DNA from: RGIG5579 sp045655865 | GTDB lineage: Bacteria; Bacillota; Clostridia; Oscillospirales; SIG627 | Length of the DNA stretch: 64,000 nt | Direction of reading: 5' to 3' | Assembly: GCA_045655865.1 (NCBI GenBank) | Contig: JAZOQB010000010.1 | Coordinates: forward strand, 1-64,000 | Shown: positions 1 through 8,059 of the stretch, piece after piece | How positions within the stretch are numbered: position 1 is the stretch's first letter | Layout of the letters: each line of letters starts with the position of its first letter | Notes under the pieces: model-generated | Seen by the model: the letters and a program-made list of their open reading frames with translations, nothing else | What the model was told of the DNA's origin: nothing | The model's database searches: none | Made by a program: the position numbers and the translations under genes

Positions 1-21
1 GTCCCTGAAGGTGCACCAGTC

Positions 22-136
22 AGTGTCTTTGTTGCGAAGGGTACACCCGTTCCCATTCCGAACACGGTAGTTAAGCTTCGTCATGCCGACAATACTTAGA
101 CCGAAGGGTCTTGGGAAGATAGGTCGTCGCTGACAC
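22..136 (+). rRNA. rrf: 5S ribosomal RNA
   Basis: The segment holds the conserved 5S core around 45-77 (CCCGTTCCCATTCCGAACAC followed by GTTAAGC). Its ends pair: GTGTC at 23-27 with GACAC at 132-136. The length of about 115 nt fits 5S rRNA. It is followed directly by a strong terminator, so the window opens at the tail of an rRNA operon whose 16S and 23S genes would lie upstream, outside the window. Confidence 0.95.
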
Positions 137-141
137 AAAGA

Positions 142-178
142 AAAGCCATCCAAAAGGATGGCTTTTTCTTTTTTTGTT
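142..178 (+). terminator. Terminator of the rRNA operon
   Basis: A perfect 8-bp stem, AGCCATCC (144-151) with GGATGGCT (156-163), has an AAAA loop and is followed by an uninterrupted T-rich tract. It sits a few bases after the 5S rRNA end. Confidence 0.95.
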
Positions 179-635
179 TTTTCAAAAGGGGGCATGTTTT
201 TTTAAATGAGCATGTTTGTTTTCTCACATAGTCTTATTTTGTTTTAAAAAGGTGTGTGATTGTTTTCTCATGTGGCATTTTGTTTTAAAAAGGGGCGTGA
301 TTGTTTTCTCGCGTGGCATTTTCTTTCAAAAAGGGGTATTGTTTCAAGGGGGCTCTGCTCTTCTTTTTCAAAAGGTGGCTGTATTTTATGGGAAAAGGTG
401 TTTGCTGAAGAGAGTATGGCGAAGAATATAATATATTATAAGGAAACGTTTTGTGTCTGAGACAAAAAGAGAACGAAATACAACCCGGCTGTCATTAAGA
501 AGAAAAAGGCTTTTTTCTGGGGAAGTGAAAAAAGTGTTTTTGGTGAGGCTAGGGCGAAAAAAGTTTTTTGAATGAGGGAAAGCGTGAGAAAAAAGGAAAA
601 AGCTTATTTGAACGAGAGGATTTGCGAGAAAGAAA
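179..635. other. Non-coding region with degenerate tandem repeat
   Basis: I see no credible gene here. The short open frames lack SD sites and are low in complexity. The upper half is built from diverged tandem units that each contain TGTTTTCTC and TTTTAAAAAGG (see the repeat at 213-338). The lower half is A/G-rich and belongs to the 3' flank of the AraC-type gene that ends at 636. Confidence 0.6.
213..338. repeat. Three diverged tandem repeats of about 41-44 bp
   Basis: Units at 213-256 (44 bp), 257-297 (41 bp) and 298-338 (41 bp) share the order TGTTTTCTC, a CATGTGGCATT-like block, TTTTAAAAAGG and a G-rich end. A weaker fourth unit may follow to about 380. Units 2 and 3 are the most alike. 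There are no unique spacers, so this is not a CRISPR array. The unit length is not a multiple of three across all copies and no SD site precedes it, so it is probably not coding. Confidence 0.75.
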
Positions 636-1409
636 TCAAACTTTCTTTTTGCGATATTCGCTGGGGCGGCAGCCGTAGCTTTCCTGAAAGGCGCGGTTAA
701 AGCTGCGAATGGAGCCAAAGCCAGCCCGGGCGGCGATCTCGGTGACACCCAGATCGGTTTGTTCCAACAGTTTTGCTGCCTCCGATAAGCGAAGGGCGTT
801 GAGATAATGGGGCAGGGACATCTTGAGGGTATCGGAAAACACGTGGGAGACGGTGCTCTCGCTCATGCCAAGGGCGCGGGCGATGCTTTTTCGGGTCATA
901 TTTCCGGTGTTGTTAGAATTGATATAAGATAGGATCTCCCGGAGCGCGCCGGTGCGCGGTTTTGTGATTCGGGAAAGGCGGAGAAGGCGCAGGCACTTTC
1001 CGAAAAGCACTTGAAAATAGCCTTGCATTACCTCGTCTCGCTCTTGGATGTGATCGGCAAAGGCGTGAGAAAAAATGGTGTCAAGGCCACTTTCCTCCCA
1101 GCTCCCGGAGGGCAAAACGGGGGAGGCGGGCAGAGAATCTGAGAGAATTTGAAAATAGGGGCTGAGATCTTCCACTTTGATAATGGCAAGATACCCCTGT
1201 GCGTCCCGGCTTTTTTCATAGCTATGGATCAGATTGGGAAAAATGACAAAAAAATCTCCGGCGCGAATGGGGTAAGAGACCCCTTCAATGACGGCCACGA
1301 CTTCCCCTTTTTCTAAATAGCCCATTTCTACCGCCGCGTGAAGGTGGGCGGCATAGTCCAGGGTCAGAAAACGAGATAGCGTACTTTTTGATCGGTTTTG
1401 AAAAAACAT
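636..1409 (-). CDS. AraC family transcriptional regulator with N-terminal cupin domain
   Basis: This is a 257-residue DNA-binding regulator. The first ~90 residues look like a cupin sensor (glycine-rich turns, HLHAAVEMGYLEKGE near 20-38). Residues about 165-255 form the two helix-turn-helix units of the AraC/XylS family, ending with the typical FNRAFQESYGCRPSEYRKK signature. Such proteins usually sense a small molecule, often a sugar, and activate nearby genes; the ligand here cannot be read from sequence. The ATG follows a GAGGGGG Shine-Dalgarno. It is divergent from the envelope operon starting at 1593, and the two promoters are about 40 bp apart, so it may control that operon (inference). 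No sugar-use genes are adjacent. Confidence 0.9.
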   Translation of the reverse strand: MFFQNRSKSTLSRFLTLDYAAHLHAAVEMGYLEKGEVVAVIEGVSYPIRAGDFFVIFPNLIHSYEKSRDAQGYLAIIKVEDLSPYFQILSDSLPASPVLPSGSWEESGLDTIFSHAFADHIQERDEVMQGYFQVLFGKCLRLLRLSRITKPRTGALREILSYINSNNTGNMTRKSIARALGMSESTVSHVFSDTLKMSLPHYLNALRLSEAAKLLEQTDLGVTEIAARAGFGSIRSFNRAFQESYGCRPSEYRKKKV

Positions 1410-1432
1410 GGTTTCCCCCTCTCATTTTCATC

Positions 1433-1460
1433 ATTTTACCACAAATCGGAAAAAATGCAA
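1433..1460 (-). promoter_or_regulatory. Promoter of the AraC-type gene
   Basis: On the minus strand TTGCAT (1460-1455) is separated by 16 bp from TAAAAT (1438-1433), a close match to a housekeeping sigma-A promoter. It lies just upstream of the 1409 start. Confidence 0.65.
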
Positions 1461-1501
1461 GGGAGGACAATATGACAAGTATTTTAATTTTTGAAAAGCA
1501 A

Positions 1502-1530
1502 TTGTATTTTGCCTTTTGCCGTGGTAGAAT
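1502..1530 (+). promoter_or_regulatory. Promoter of the phosphodiester glycosidase operon
   Basis: TTGTAT (1502-1507), a 17-bp spacer and TAGAAT (1525-1530) match sigma-A elements at the right distance from the TTG start at 1593. Confidence 0.6.
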
Positions 1531-1592
1531 AGAAAAGACACGAAACGACAAGAAACACGCCCTGGCGGTTTCTTGCGAAAGGAGTTATTGGG

Positions 1593-2771
1593 TTGGATCA
1601 AAATCAGTTTGTAATTTTAATGGAACCAAAGGCCTCCAAAAGCCATGACCCCGGCCGGAAGCCTAAAATGCCGGCGAAAAACCTGGGGAAAAAGCAAAAG
1701 CGCGTGGTTTTACAGCGGGTTCTTCTCAGCGTCGCTACGTTCTTGGTCCTTTTGATCATAGGCGTGGTTGCCACTTGTCACGTTTTGCTCAACGGGCCCA
1801 GCGTCACTATGCGGGATGCACTGGTTCTTTCTGCAAAACAGGCGAGCGCTACCAAGTGGGTACCGGGCTTATTTTTGGATGGGGATTTGGTGCGTCAGAT
1901 CGAGGAAAATAGCAAGACCGTCATTTACGATACCATTTCTATGGATGACATCTCTTCCGCCGGCTCCTCCGGAGAACAGGACGAATGGGCGGACGCCATT
2001 GACGGAATTCGCTTTCTGAACATTACAAAACCTGCCTTCAAGGCGTATCTTTTGATGGTTCGGGATCCTTCCCGGGTTTTTGTGGGAACCTCCAGCGATT
2101 TTAAATCCGGGGTTGCCGGCGCGAGGATCTTTGATATTGTAGAAACCTATGGGGCTGTGGCGGCCATCAACGGCGGAGAATATCCCGACACCGGCGGCGT
2201 GGGAACGGGAACCGTTCCCATCGGCATCACCTACGCCGGAGGAAAACTTGTGTATAACGGGCACACCAACCGAACCTTTATGGGCTTTACCAATGAAAAT
2301 CGGCTTTACGTTTCCGAGGGCATGACCAAGGATCGGGCGGATAGCTTGGGGATTCGGGATGGCGTGTGTTTTCAGACAGGTAACTGTTTGATCACCAACG
2401 ATGGGCAGAACGTTACCCTTCACTACTCCAGCGGCGATACGGGCCGTGCTCAGCGCACCGCCATCGGTCAGCGTGCGGACGGTACCGTTCTCCTCTTGGT
2501 CACCGACGGTCGTACGGCTTCCAGCATTGGTGCTACCCACAATGAGCTGATCGACATTATGCTGGAATACGGTGCCGTTATGGCAGGAAAATTGGACGGC
2601 GGTTCCAGCTCTATGATGTACTATCGCAACTATTTTAACCTTTACCATTACGATCTATCCACACTGGATGAATATCAGCGCCGGGGACTGGTGAATAGCT
2701 ATAAGGCCTTCACCGAACCACGCCGGATTCCTACCTATTTCTTGGTAGGGGGGAGTAACAGGGAATCATGA
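1593..2771 (+). CDS. Membrane-anchored phosphodiester glycosidase family protein
   Basis: A short basic cytoplasmic tail and one membrane segment (about residues 41-66) anchor an extracellular domain. From about residue 190 to the end it matches the NAGPA/phosphodiester glycosidase fold (PF09992 type): AAINGGEY, the TGRAQRTAIGQ strand, LLVTDGR and KLDGGSSSMMYY. In bacteria this family is linked to exopolysaccharide or cell-wall phosphodiester trimming; the substrate is unknown. I chose the TTG start at 1593 because AAAGGAG (1577-1583) lies 9 bp upstream; an in-frame ATG at 1621 has no good SD. It is the first gene of a three-gene operon and its stop overlaps the next start by 4 bp (ATGA). Confidence 0.85.
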   Translation: MDQNQFVILMEPKASKSHDPGRKPKMPAKNLGKKQKRVVLQRVLLSVATFLVLLIIGVVATCHVLLNGPSVTMRDALVLSAKQASATKWVPGLFLDGDLVRQIEENSKTVIYDTISMDDISSAGSSGEQDEWADAIDGIRFLNITKPAFKAYLLMVRDPSRVFVGTSSDFKSGVAGARIFDIVETYGAVAAINGGEYPDTGGVGTGTVPIGITYAGGKLVYNGHTNRTFMGFTNENRLYVSEGMTKDRADSLGIRDGVCFQTGNCLITNDGQNVTLHYSSGDTGRAQRTAIGQRADGTVLLLVTDGRTASSIGATHNELIDIMLEYGAVMAGKLDGGSSSMMYYRNYFNLYHYDLSTLDEYQRRGLVNSYKAFTEPRRIPTYFLVGGSNRES

Positions 2772-3949
2772 TGGATTTGAAAAAGAGAAATCCTGCGCAA
2801 GCAGCGATAAAGAAGTTGAAAAAAATCCCTTTGTTTTGGGCCATTTACGGTGGCGTGACAGCGTTGTTTTTGTTTGTCATCATCATAGCGCTGTGCGTGT
2901 TGCACAGCTACCTTTCTGCCTTTGAGGCCAGCCAGCCCATTCATCCGGCCCGGGAGATTTTTCAGAAATACTTTGTTTCGGAAAACTTTTTAGAGGCCAT
3001 GACCCTTTCCGGATTTGAAGTGGGAGAATTTGAAGATCTGGAAGCGGCCGCTGCCGTGCTTCATGAAAAGAAGGCAGATAAGCAGCTTCGTTTCTACGCT
3101 GCCTCCTCAGATCAGGGTGAGGCCCGGTATAATGTGATCCTGGTGGAACCGGAAACGCAAGAGACACCCGCATCTCAGGAAAATGAAGGCAATGATATTG
3201 CAGTGGAGGCGGTTCCTGCCACGAAGATCGCCTCGATGCGCTTTGTTCAGACGGGCGAAGAGGGAAAGTGGGGCTTTGTGCCTTATAAATTTGCGGATAT
3301 GGAGATCTTTTTAGAGCCGGAGGAGGCAGTTCAAGTTACTCTGCCCTCCACCTCCAAGCTTACCCTCAACGGAAAGAGCGTGTCGGAGGAATTTATCGTA
3401 AAGAAGGAAGATCATCCTTTCAATGCCTTTTTGCCCAGCGGTGTGCCGGGGATCCAGCTTTGTACTTACGAGGTGAAAGGCCTGTTCCAAAAACCCGTTC
3501 TTTCCTCTACGGACCGAAACGGCGTAGAGGAGGTTTTGCGCTTTGAAGAGGACAAGGGCGGCTACGTAGCCGAACTCAATTACAGCCAGGAGTTGCAGAA
3601 CACCTATGGCGAACGGATCCTGACGGGGATGCACGAATACGCCAAGTACATTCAAAACGACGGTTCTATGGGCCGGGTGGCGCCCTACTTTGATACCGCC
3701 AGTCTCTTTTACCGCAATATTTACATGAATCTTTCCCAATTCGTTTGGGATCACAACGGATATGAATTCCAAAATGACGTGGTGGAAAAATTCTACGCCT
3801 TTGATGAAAATACCTTTGTTTGCCATATTTCCTTTGATCACGTGCTCCATCTCCGCGGTCGGGAGGATTACGTAGACGTTTTGGATATGATGGTATTTGC
3901 TCGCAAAAAGGGAAATAATTTCTATATTTACGACCGCATGGTCCAGTGA
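2768..3949 (+). CDS. Membrane-anchored protein of unknown function
   Basis: A 393-residue protein not recognised as a member of any named family. It has a lysine-rich start, one membrane helix (about 24-48) and a long extracellular part. Acidic segments around 95-150 are followed by beta-rich sequence. The last ~100 residues (the YFDTASLFYRNI region to the end) have the alternating aromatic pattern of an NTF2-like or cystatin-like alpha/beta domain, which is only an impression. It is translationally coupled to the upstream phosphodiester glycosidase (ATGA overlap) and lies 12 bp before the PAP2 phosphatase, so a role in envelope polymer metabolism is likely. Two Met codons start the frame (2768 and 2771). 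Confidence 0.75.
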   Translation: MMDLKKRNPAQAAIKKLKKIPLFWAIYGGVTALFLFVIIIALCVLHSYLSAFEASQPIHPAREIFQKYFVSENFLEAMTLSGFEVGEFEDLEAAAAVLHEKKADKQLRFYAASSDQGEARYNVILVEPETQETPASQENEGNDIAVEAVPATKIASMRFVQTGEEGKWGFVPYKFADMEIFLEPEEAVQVTLPSTSKLTLNGKSVSEEFIVKKEDHPFNAFLPSGVPGIQLCTYEVKGLFQKPVLSSTDRNGVEEVLRFEEDKGGYVAELNYSQELQNTYGERILTGMHEYAKYIQNDGSMGRVAPYFDTASLFYRNIYMNLSQFVWDHNGYEFQNDVVEKFYAFDENTFVCHISFDHVLHLRGREDYVDVLDMMVFARKKGNNFYIYDRMVQ

Positions 3950-3961
3950 GGAGCAGAAGAG

Positions 3962-4516
3962 ATGTTTGACACTCTAAATTTCTGGGAGCTGGAGATCCTC
4001 CACTTTTTTGACGGCATCGCAACTTCCGCCAGTGATATTTTTTGGACTCTTGTTACCTATTTTGGAGAGGCGGGCATTTTCTGGATCGCCCTTTCTCTGT
4101 TTTTGATGTTTCCCAAGAAGACCCGGAAAATCGGTTTTTCCATGGCTCTTGCCCTTCTTTTGGGAGTGATCGTGGGAAACGGGATTTTAAAGAATGTGTT
4201 CGGTCGGATCCGGCCTTACGATCTGGACCCCTCCCTTTCTCCGCGCCTTGCTTGGGGGGAGATGACCACGGACTTTTCCTTCCCCTCCGGGCACACTCTG
4301 GCATCTTTCGAGGGTGCCACGGCAATTTTCATGTTTTGCCGGAAATGGGGTGTGGCGGCGCTGGTTTTGGCGACTCTGACCGCGCTTTCCCGGATCTTTC
4401 TTCTGGTGCATTATCCCAGTGACGTTTTGGCAGGAGCGGTTTTGGGCATCGCTTTCGGAGTTTTGTCCGCTTTTATTGTGGAGAAGGTATCAAGGAAGCT
4501 TGACGCTCGTGTGTGA
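3962..4516 (+). CDS. PAP2 family phosphatase, probable undecaprenyl-diphosphatase
   Basis: A 184-residue polytopic protein with the three PAP2 catalytic motifs: KNVFGRIRP (motif 1, K-x6-RP), FPSGHT (motif 2, PSGH) and SRIFLLVHYPSDV (motif 3, SR-x5-H-x3-D). These residues form the phosphohistidine site of membrane lipid phosphatases such as BcrC and PgpB. The position of the motifs between four to five hydrophobic segments fits dephosphorylation of undecaprenyl diphosphate or another lipid phosphate on the outer face of the membrane. It is the last gene of the 1593-4516 operon. A GAGGAG ribosome site precedes the ATG. The exact substrate is inference. Confidence 0.88.
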   Translation: MFDTLNFWELEILHFFDGIATSASDIFWTLVTYFGEAGIFWIALSLFLMFPKKTRKIGFSMALALLLGVIVGNGILKNVFGRIRPYDLDPSLSPRLAWGEMTTDFSFPSGHTLASFEGATAIFMFCRKWGVAALVLATLTALSRIFLLVHYPSDVLAGAVLGIAFGVLSAFIVEKVSRKLDARV

Positions 4517-4600
4517 TGGCGTCGGTATAAAAAAAGACAAAGAATCTTGTAGCACAGAACGATTTCATAAACAAACAATAGATTCCTTTGAGGAAAATGT

Positions 4601-4760
4601 ATGGCTATAAAAAGTGTTTCCATTCGAATGGAAGAAGAAATGCCAAATCAAATTGCCCATATCTGACTGCGAAGGAAGAAGTGTGAACAGCCAGGTGCTT
4701 GTTTTGATCTATCAAAACATTTTGGCGTTTGAAGATGCCAACGTCCCATCGACGGTGTGA
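4601..4760 (+). pseudogene. Frameshifted small ribbon-helix-helix (Arc-type) DNA-binding protein
   Basis: From an ATG at 4601 with a GAGGA ribosome site (about 4588), the frame reads MAIKSVSIRMEEEM and runs to a TGA at 4664. In the frame shifted by one base from 4662, it continues as SDCEGRSVNSQVLVLI, then YQNILAFE, and stops at 4758-4760. Joined, these halves match the common ~50-residue Arc-like repressors of Firmicutes (beta strand KSVSIRM, helices, then EGRSVNSQ). A single-base insertion near 4643-4661 would explain the break. It is probably a dead orphan repressor or antitoxin-like gene. No toxin partner is visible. Confidence 0.7.
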
Positions 4761-4805
4761 TCAAACCTTGTGTCAACATAAAGCCCGGCAGAAAATAAAA
4801 ATAAA

Positions 4806-4846
4806 AGAAGAGAGCGAGTGGAATCAAATTCCATTCGCTCTCTTTT
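4806..4846 (-). terminator. Terminator of the solute-binding lipoprotein gene
   Basis: GAGAGCGAGTGGAAT (4810-4824) pairs with ATTCCATTCGCTCTC (4828-4842), with one G-U pair and a 3-nt loop. On the minus strand it is followed by a long T-rich run (complement of 4790-4809). On the plus strand there is also TTTT, so it may act in both directions. Confidence 0.85.
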
Positions 4847-4885
4847 GGTTACTTCTTGTTTTTCCCAAATTGTGATTGGGCTTGA

Positions 4886-6700
4886 TTATTTCTCGGTGCC
4901 TGTGGGGATAACGGCGTAGCTACTGCCGTCTGCGTAATGGAGCAGGGCATCCAGGCTGGTAAGTGCCTTGAGGTGAGACTGATAACTGCTCTGGAAGTTG
5001 CAACCGGTACGCCACTGGGTATAGGTGCCAACCAGACTTCCGTCGGGATTGTCGTAGATGCGGCGGTAAGCTTGATTGATCAGTGCCTCGTAATTGGGAA
5101 CGCCGTAAGATACTTGCTCGTAGACGGGATCTAAGATCTCTTTCCATTGCTGGAAAAGCGGCAACCATTTCTTGTTGGCTTCGCTCTTCCAATCGTATCG
5201 GAAGCCAAGGTACGCGCTGATCTGGGAGTTTAGGTTCTTGGCTTTGGCTTTTTCTACGTAGTTGGGATCCATGGTGTCCGGAACGTAGCCCAGAAGGGTA
5301 TTGCCGGAGTGGAAGAAGTCCATGGTATAGGAGTCGTCGATGATGGTAATGACGTTTTTGTTTTCTGCGCTACGGATGTAGTTGACTTCCTCTACACCAA
5401 AGGCCAGAAGGTTGCGCATGGTAGCGTCGTTGGAAATGAGCTGAAGGACCTCCATGGCGCGCTCCGGTTCTTCGCAATACTTGCTGATTCCGAAGAGTCC
5501 GCTGTCCAGTGCGGCTTTCGTGGTGAATTTTGCGCCGCGGTAGAGAACGGTGGTGTAGCCCTTCTTCTCCCATGCCATTCTTTCTTCTTCGGTCAGGGAC
5601 TGAACGGAGAGGAAGAAGTTTTCGCTAGCGTTCGATAGATATCCGCTCTGACGGTACAGGGCTTTGGTTGCGCAGTAATCCAAAAAGGCGGTGCGTTCGG
5701 CGGAAAGGTTGAAGGTGGAGAAGGTGTTGGTAACGTCAAACCGGCCGCCGGGCAGGGTATCAAAGAAGGTGGAAACCATGCGGCCCATGTCGATTTCGTC
5801 GTAGATATCCATTCCTTCGGGACCGAAATCACCGGTGATGGTAGCCGTACCGGGCTCGCCCGCGTGGACGCGAGCAAAAACGTCGTTCAGATCGGTGATG
5901 GAATGAACCTTTTCCCAATCCACACCGTATTTTTTCGCCAAGGCGGTGTTTACGACAAAATAGGTTTCGTTGGTGGAAATTGCCTGGTTATTGGGAATTC
6001 CGTAAATGCCTCCGTTCACGGTGGCGGCAGTTAAGAAGGAGGGGTATACGTAGTCTTTAATGTTTTTAAAGTTGTTATCCAGAAAGCTTGTCAGATCAAG
6101 GAGCAGTTCCTGGTCTACGTAGCTGTAATAATCCTCCATGTTCTTCACATAGAGAAGATCCATCTGCACTTCCTTTACGGTGGCCACGTCCTTGCCTTGT
6201 GCGATCAGTTCCGCTTCTTCTTCCGCCTTTTTCTTAGCTTCTTCTTCGGCGGCTTTCTTTTCCATGCGCTTTTGCTGATCGTACTTCTGTCTCTCTTCCT
6301 TGGAGAGGGTGGCTAAATATGCGGCCTCGGACTTGGCTGCGGCCGCAGCTTCTTCGGCCTGTTTCTTCGCTTCCGCTTCCTGAACGGCAAATTTATCGTA
6401 CATGGCGTTCAGAGCCGACTGATATTCCGACTCGGTATAGAAGCGAAGATCGATGGAGGTCTTGTATTTTGCCACGCAGTAGTTGCTGATCTTTTCCTCA
6501 ACAGCTGCCAATCCCTCGGGAGTGGTCTTCGCGTCGGTGATTGCGTAAATGGTCAGTGCCAGATTGGGTCTTTGGGCTTCTTCGTCCACGGCAGCTTCGC
6601 TCGTCTCGCCATTTTTCTCCTCGCCGGAAGAACAGGCGGTCAAGCAAAGGGAGAAGAACATTACCAATACCAACATAAGACAGAGCAGTCTTTTTGTCAT
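4886..6700 (-). CDS. Extracellular solute-binding lipoprotein with coiled-coil insert
   Basis: A 604-residue lipoprotein: signal peptide 1-23 with the lipobox LTAC, then a low-complexity acidic linker. The overall pattern (EKISNYCVAKYKTSIDLRF, the GGIYGIPNNQAIS segment, EEPERAMEVLQLISND near 415) resembles large extracellular binding proteins of ABC sugar importers. A charged, alanine-rich segment at about residues 110-170 is predicted to be coiled coil and interrupts the fold; this is unusual for the family. No permease or ATPase gene is adjacent, so it is an orphan binding protein or serves a distant transporter. AGGAGG (minus strand, 6716-6711) precedes the ATG. The ligand is unknown. Confidence 0.85.
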   Translation of the reverse strand: MTKRLLCLMLVLVMFFSLCLTACSSGEEKNGETSEAAVDEEAQRPNLALTIYAITDAKTTPEGLAAVEEKISNYCVAKYKTSIDLRFYTESEYQSALNAMYDKFAVQEAEAKKQAEEAAAAAKSEAAYLATLSKEERQKYDQQKRMEKKAAEEEAKKKAEEEAELIAQGKDVATVKEVQMDLLYVKNMEDYYSYVDQELLLDLTSFLDNNFKNIKDYVYPSFLTAATVNGGIYGIPNNQAISTNETYFVVNTALAKKYGVDWEKVHSITDLNDVFARVHAGEPGTATITGDFGPEGMDIYDEIDMGRMVSTFFDTLPGGRFDVTNTFSTFNLSAERTAFLDYCATKALYRQSGYLSNASENFFLSVQSLTEEERMAWEKKGYTTVLYRGAKFTTKAALDSGLFGISKYCEEPERAMEVLQLISNDATMRNLLAFGVEEVNYIRSAENKNVITIIDDSYTMDFFHSGNTLLGYVPDTMDPNYVEKAKAKNLNSQISAYLGFRYDWKSEANKKWLPLFQQWKEILDPVYEQVSYGVPNYEALINQAYRRIYDNPDGSLVGTYTQWRTGCNFQSSYQSHLKALTSLDALLHYADGSSYAVIPTGTEK

Positions 6701-6756
6701 CGTTCGGTTTCCTCCTGGAATTTGTATCGCAGTAAAATCTACGGTCGATTGTTTAT

Positions 6757-6785
6757 ATTTTATACGAAAACGCTGGGAAAGTCAA
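6757..6785 (-). promoter_or_regulatory. Promoter of the solute-binding lipoprotein gene
   Basis: Minus-strand TTGACT (6785-6780), a 17-bp spacer and TAAAAT (6762-6757), ending about 57 bp before the start codon. Confidence 0.75.
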
Positions 6786-6824
6786 GGGAAAGCCACGGAG
6801 CAATATTTCTAAAATGCAAGGGGA

Positions 6825-6858
6825 AAAACTGTATTACTTGCCGGAAAAATGGCGGCAA
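6825..6858 (-). terminator. Weak candidate terminator after rpoD
   Basis: TTGCCG (6839-6844) pairs with CGGCAA (6853-6858), with an 8-nt loop. On the minus strand a T-run lies about 10 nt further on (complement of 6825-6829). It is short and not ideal. Confidence 0.35.
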
Positions 6859-6882
6859 TGTAACAAGTTTGTAAAGAGATAT

Positions 6883-8055
6883 TTAATCCAGGTAGTTTTT
6901 CAGCTTTTTGGCCCGGCTGGGATGACGGAGTTTGCGAAGGGCCTTGGCTTCGATCTGGCGGATACGCTCTCGGGTGATATTGAACTCCTTGCCCACTTCC
7001 TCCAGGGTGCGGCTGCGGCCGTCGTCAAAGCCGAAGCGAAGTTTGAGCACTTGCATTTCCCTGGGGGTCAGCGTGTGAAGGACCTCGTCCAAATGCTCAC
7101 GGAGCATGGCGTAGCTGGCAGCCTCGGCGGGGGCGGGGGCGTCGTCGTCGGGAATGAAGTCTCCCAGATGGCTGTCCTCTTCTTCGCCGATGGGGGTTTC
7201 CAGAGAAACGGGCTCTTGGGCGATTTTCATGGTCTCCCGAACCTTTTCTACGGGGATGTTCATGACCTCGGCGATCTCCTCGGCACTGGCTTCGTGTCCC
7301 AGTTCCTGCAAGAGCTGACGGGAGACCCGCAGGACCTTGTTGATGGTTTCTACCATGTGCACCGGAATGCGAATGGTCCGGGCCTGGTCGGCAATGGCAC
7401 GGGTGATCGCCTGGCGGATCCACCAGGTAGCGTAGGTGGAGAACTTAAATCCCTTGTTGTAGTCGAATTTTTCTACCGCTTTCATCAGGCCAAGGTTTCC
7501 TTCCTGGATCAGATCCAAAAAGAACATTCCGCGACCCATATAGCGCTTGGCGATGCTTACCACCAGACGCAAGTTTGCTTCCACAAGGCGCTGTTTGGCG
7601 TTTTCCCGGATCTGATCGGTCTCTCCTTCGATCATGGCTTGTGCCAATTCCAGTTCCTCTTCGGCGGCCAGCAGAGGCACTTTTCCGATTTCCTTTAAGT
7701 ACATCCGCACGTGGTCCTCCAGAGCCAGACCCTTGTTGGCAAGCATTTGCTCCATATCTTGGCTGGTCTCAAGGACCTCTACTTCCTCTTCTGCTTTGAG
7801 TTCATCCAGATCCGGGACGTCCATGAAGGAAGAAACGTCTATCCCGCTTGCCTCCAAAACGTCGTAGAGTTTTTCCAGTTGCTCGGATTCGTATTCTACG
7901 TCCTCGAGCAGCTCCATGATCTCGGAGTCGGTCAGAGAACCCTTTTGCTTGCCTTTTTCCAAAATGGCGTCAAAGGCTTTTTTCAGTTTCATCTCCGGGC
8001 TCAGCTCTGTCCCGGCCTCGGCGGTTTTGATCTCTTCGGTCTTTTTCTTTGTCAT
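6883..8055 (-). CDS. rpoD: RNA polymerase primary sigma factor (sigma A / RpoD)
   Basis: The 390-residue housekeeping sigma factor directs RNA polymerase to -35/-10 promoters like those seen throughout the window. Visible parts are region 1.1 (about 20-80), region 1.2 (VRMYLKEIGKVPLL), region 2 (NLRLVVSIAKRYMGRGM, DLIQEGNLGLMKAVEKFDY, FSTYATWWIRQAITRAIADQ), region 3, and region 4 ending with LTPREMQVLKLRFG and the helix-turn-helix TRERIRQIEAKALRKLRHP. The start ATG follows AGAAGGGA. It lies 4 bp after dnaG, the classical dnaG-rpoD arrangement; rpsU is absent here. Confidence 0.98.
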   Translation of the reverse strand: MTKKKTEEIKTAEAGTELSPEMKLKKAFDAILEKGKQKGSLTDSEIMELLEDVEYESEQLEKLYDVLEASGIDVSSFMDVPDLDELKAEEEVEVLETSQDMEQMLANKGLALEDHVRMYLKEIGKVPLLAAEEELELAQAMIEGETDQIRENAKQRLVEANLRLVVSIAKRYMGRGMFFLDLIQEGNLGLMKAVEKFDYNKGFKFSTYATWWIRQAITRAIADQARTIRIPVHMVETINKVLRVSRQLLQELGHEASAEEIAEVMNIPVEKVRETMKIAQEPVSLETPIGEEEDSHLGDFIPDDDAPAPAEAASYAMLREHLDEVLHTLTPREMQVLKLRFGFDDGRSRTLEEVGKEFNITRERIRQIEAKALRKLRHPSRAKKLKNYLD

Positions 8056-8059
8056 GGTG

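Noticed and set aside
213..338. Possible CRISPR array
   Set aside because: Units are adjacent and diverged with no unique spacers, and no cas genes are nearby.
6814..7698. Long plus-strand open frame opposite rpoD
   Set aside because: It is the antisense of a clearly conserved rpoD frame, has no SD or family signature, and its composition mirrors codon bias of the opposite strand.
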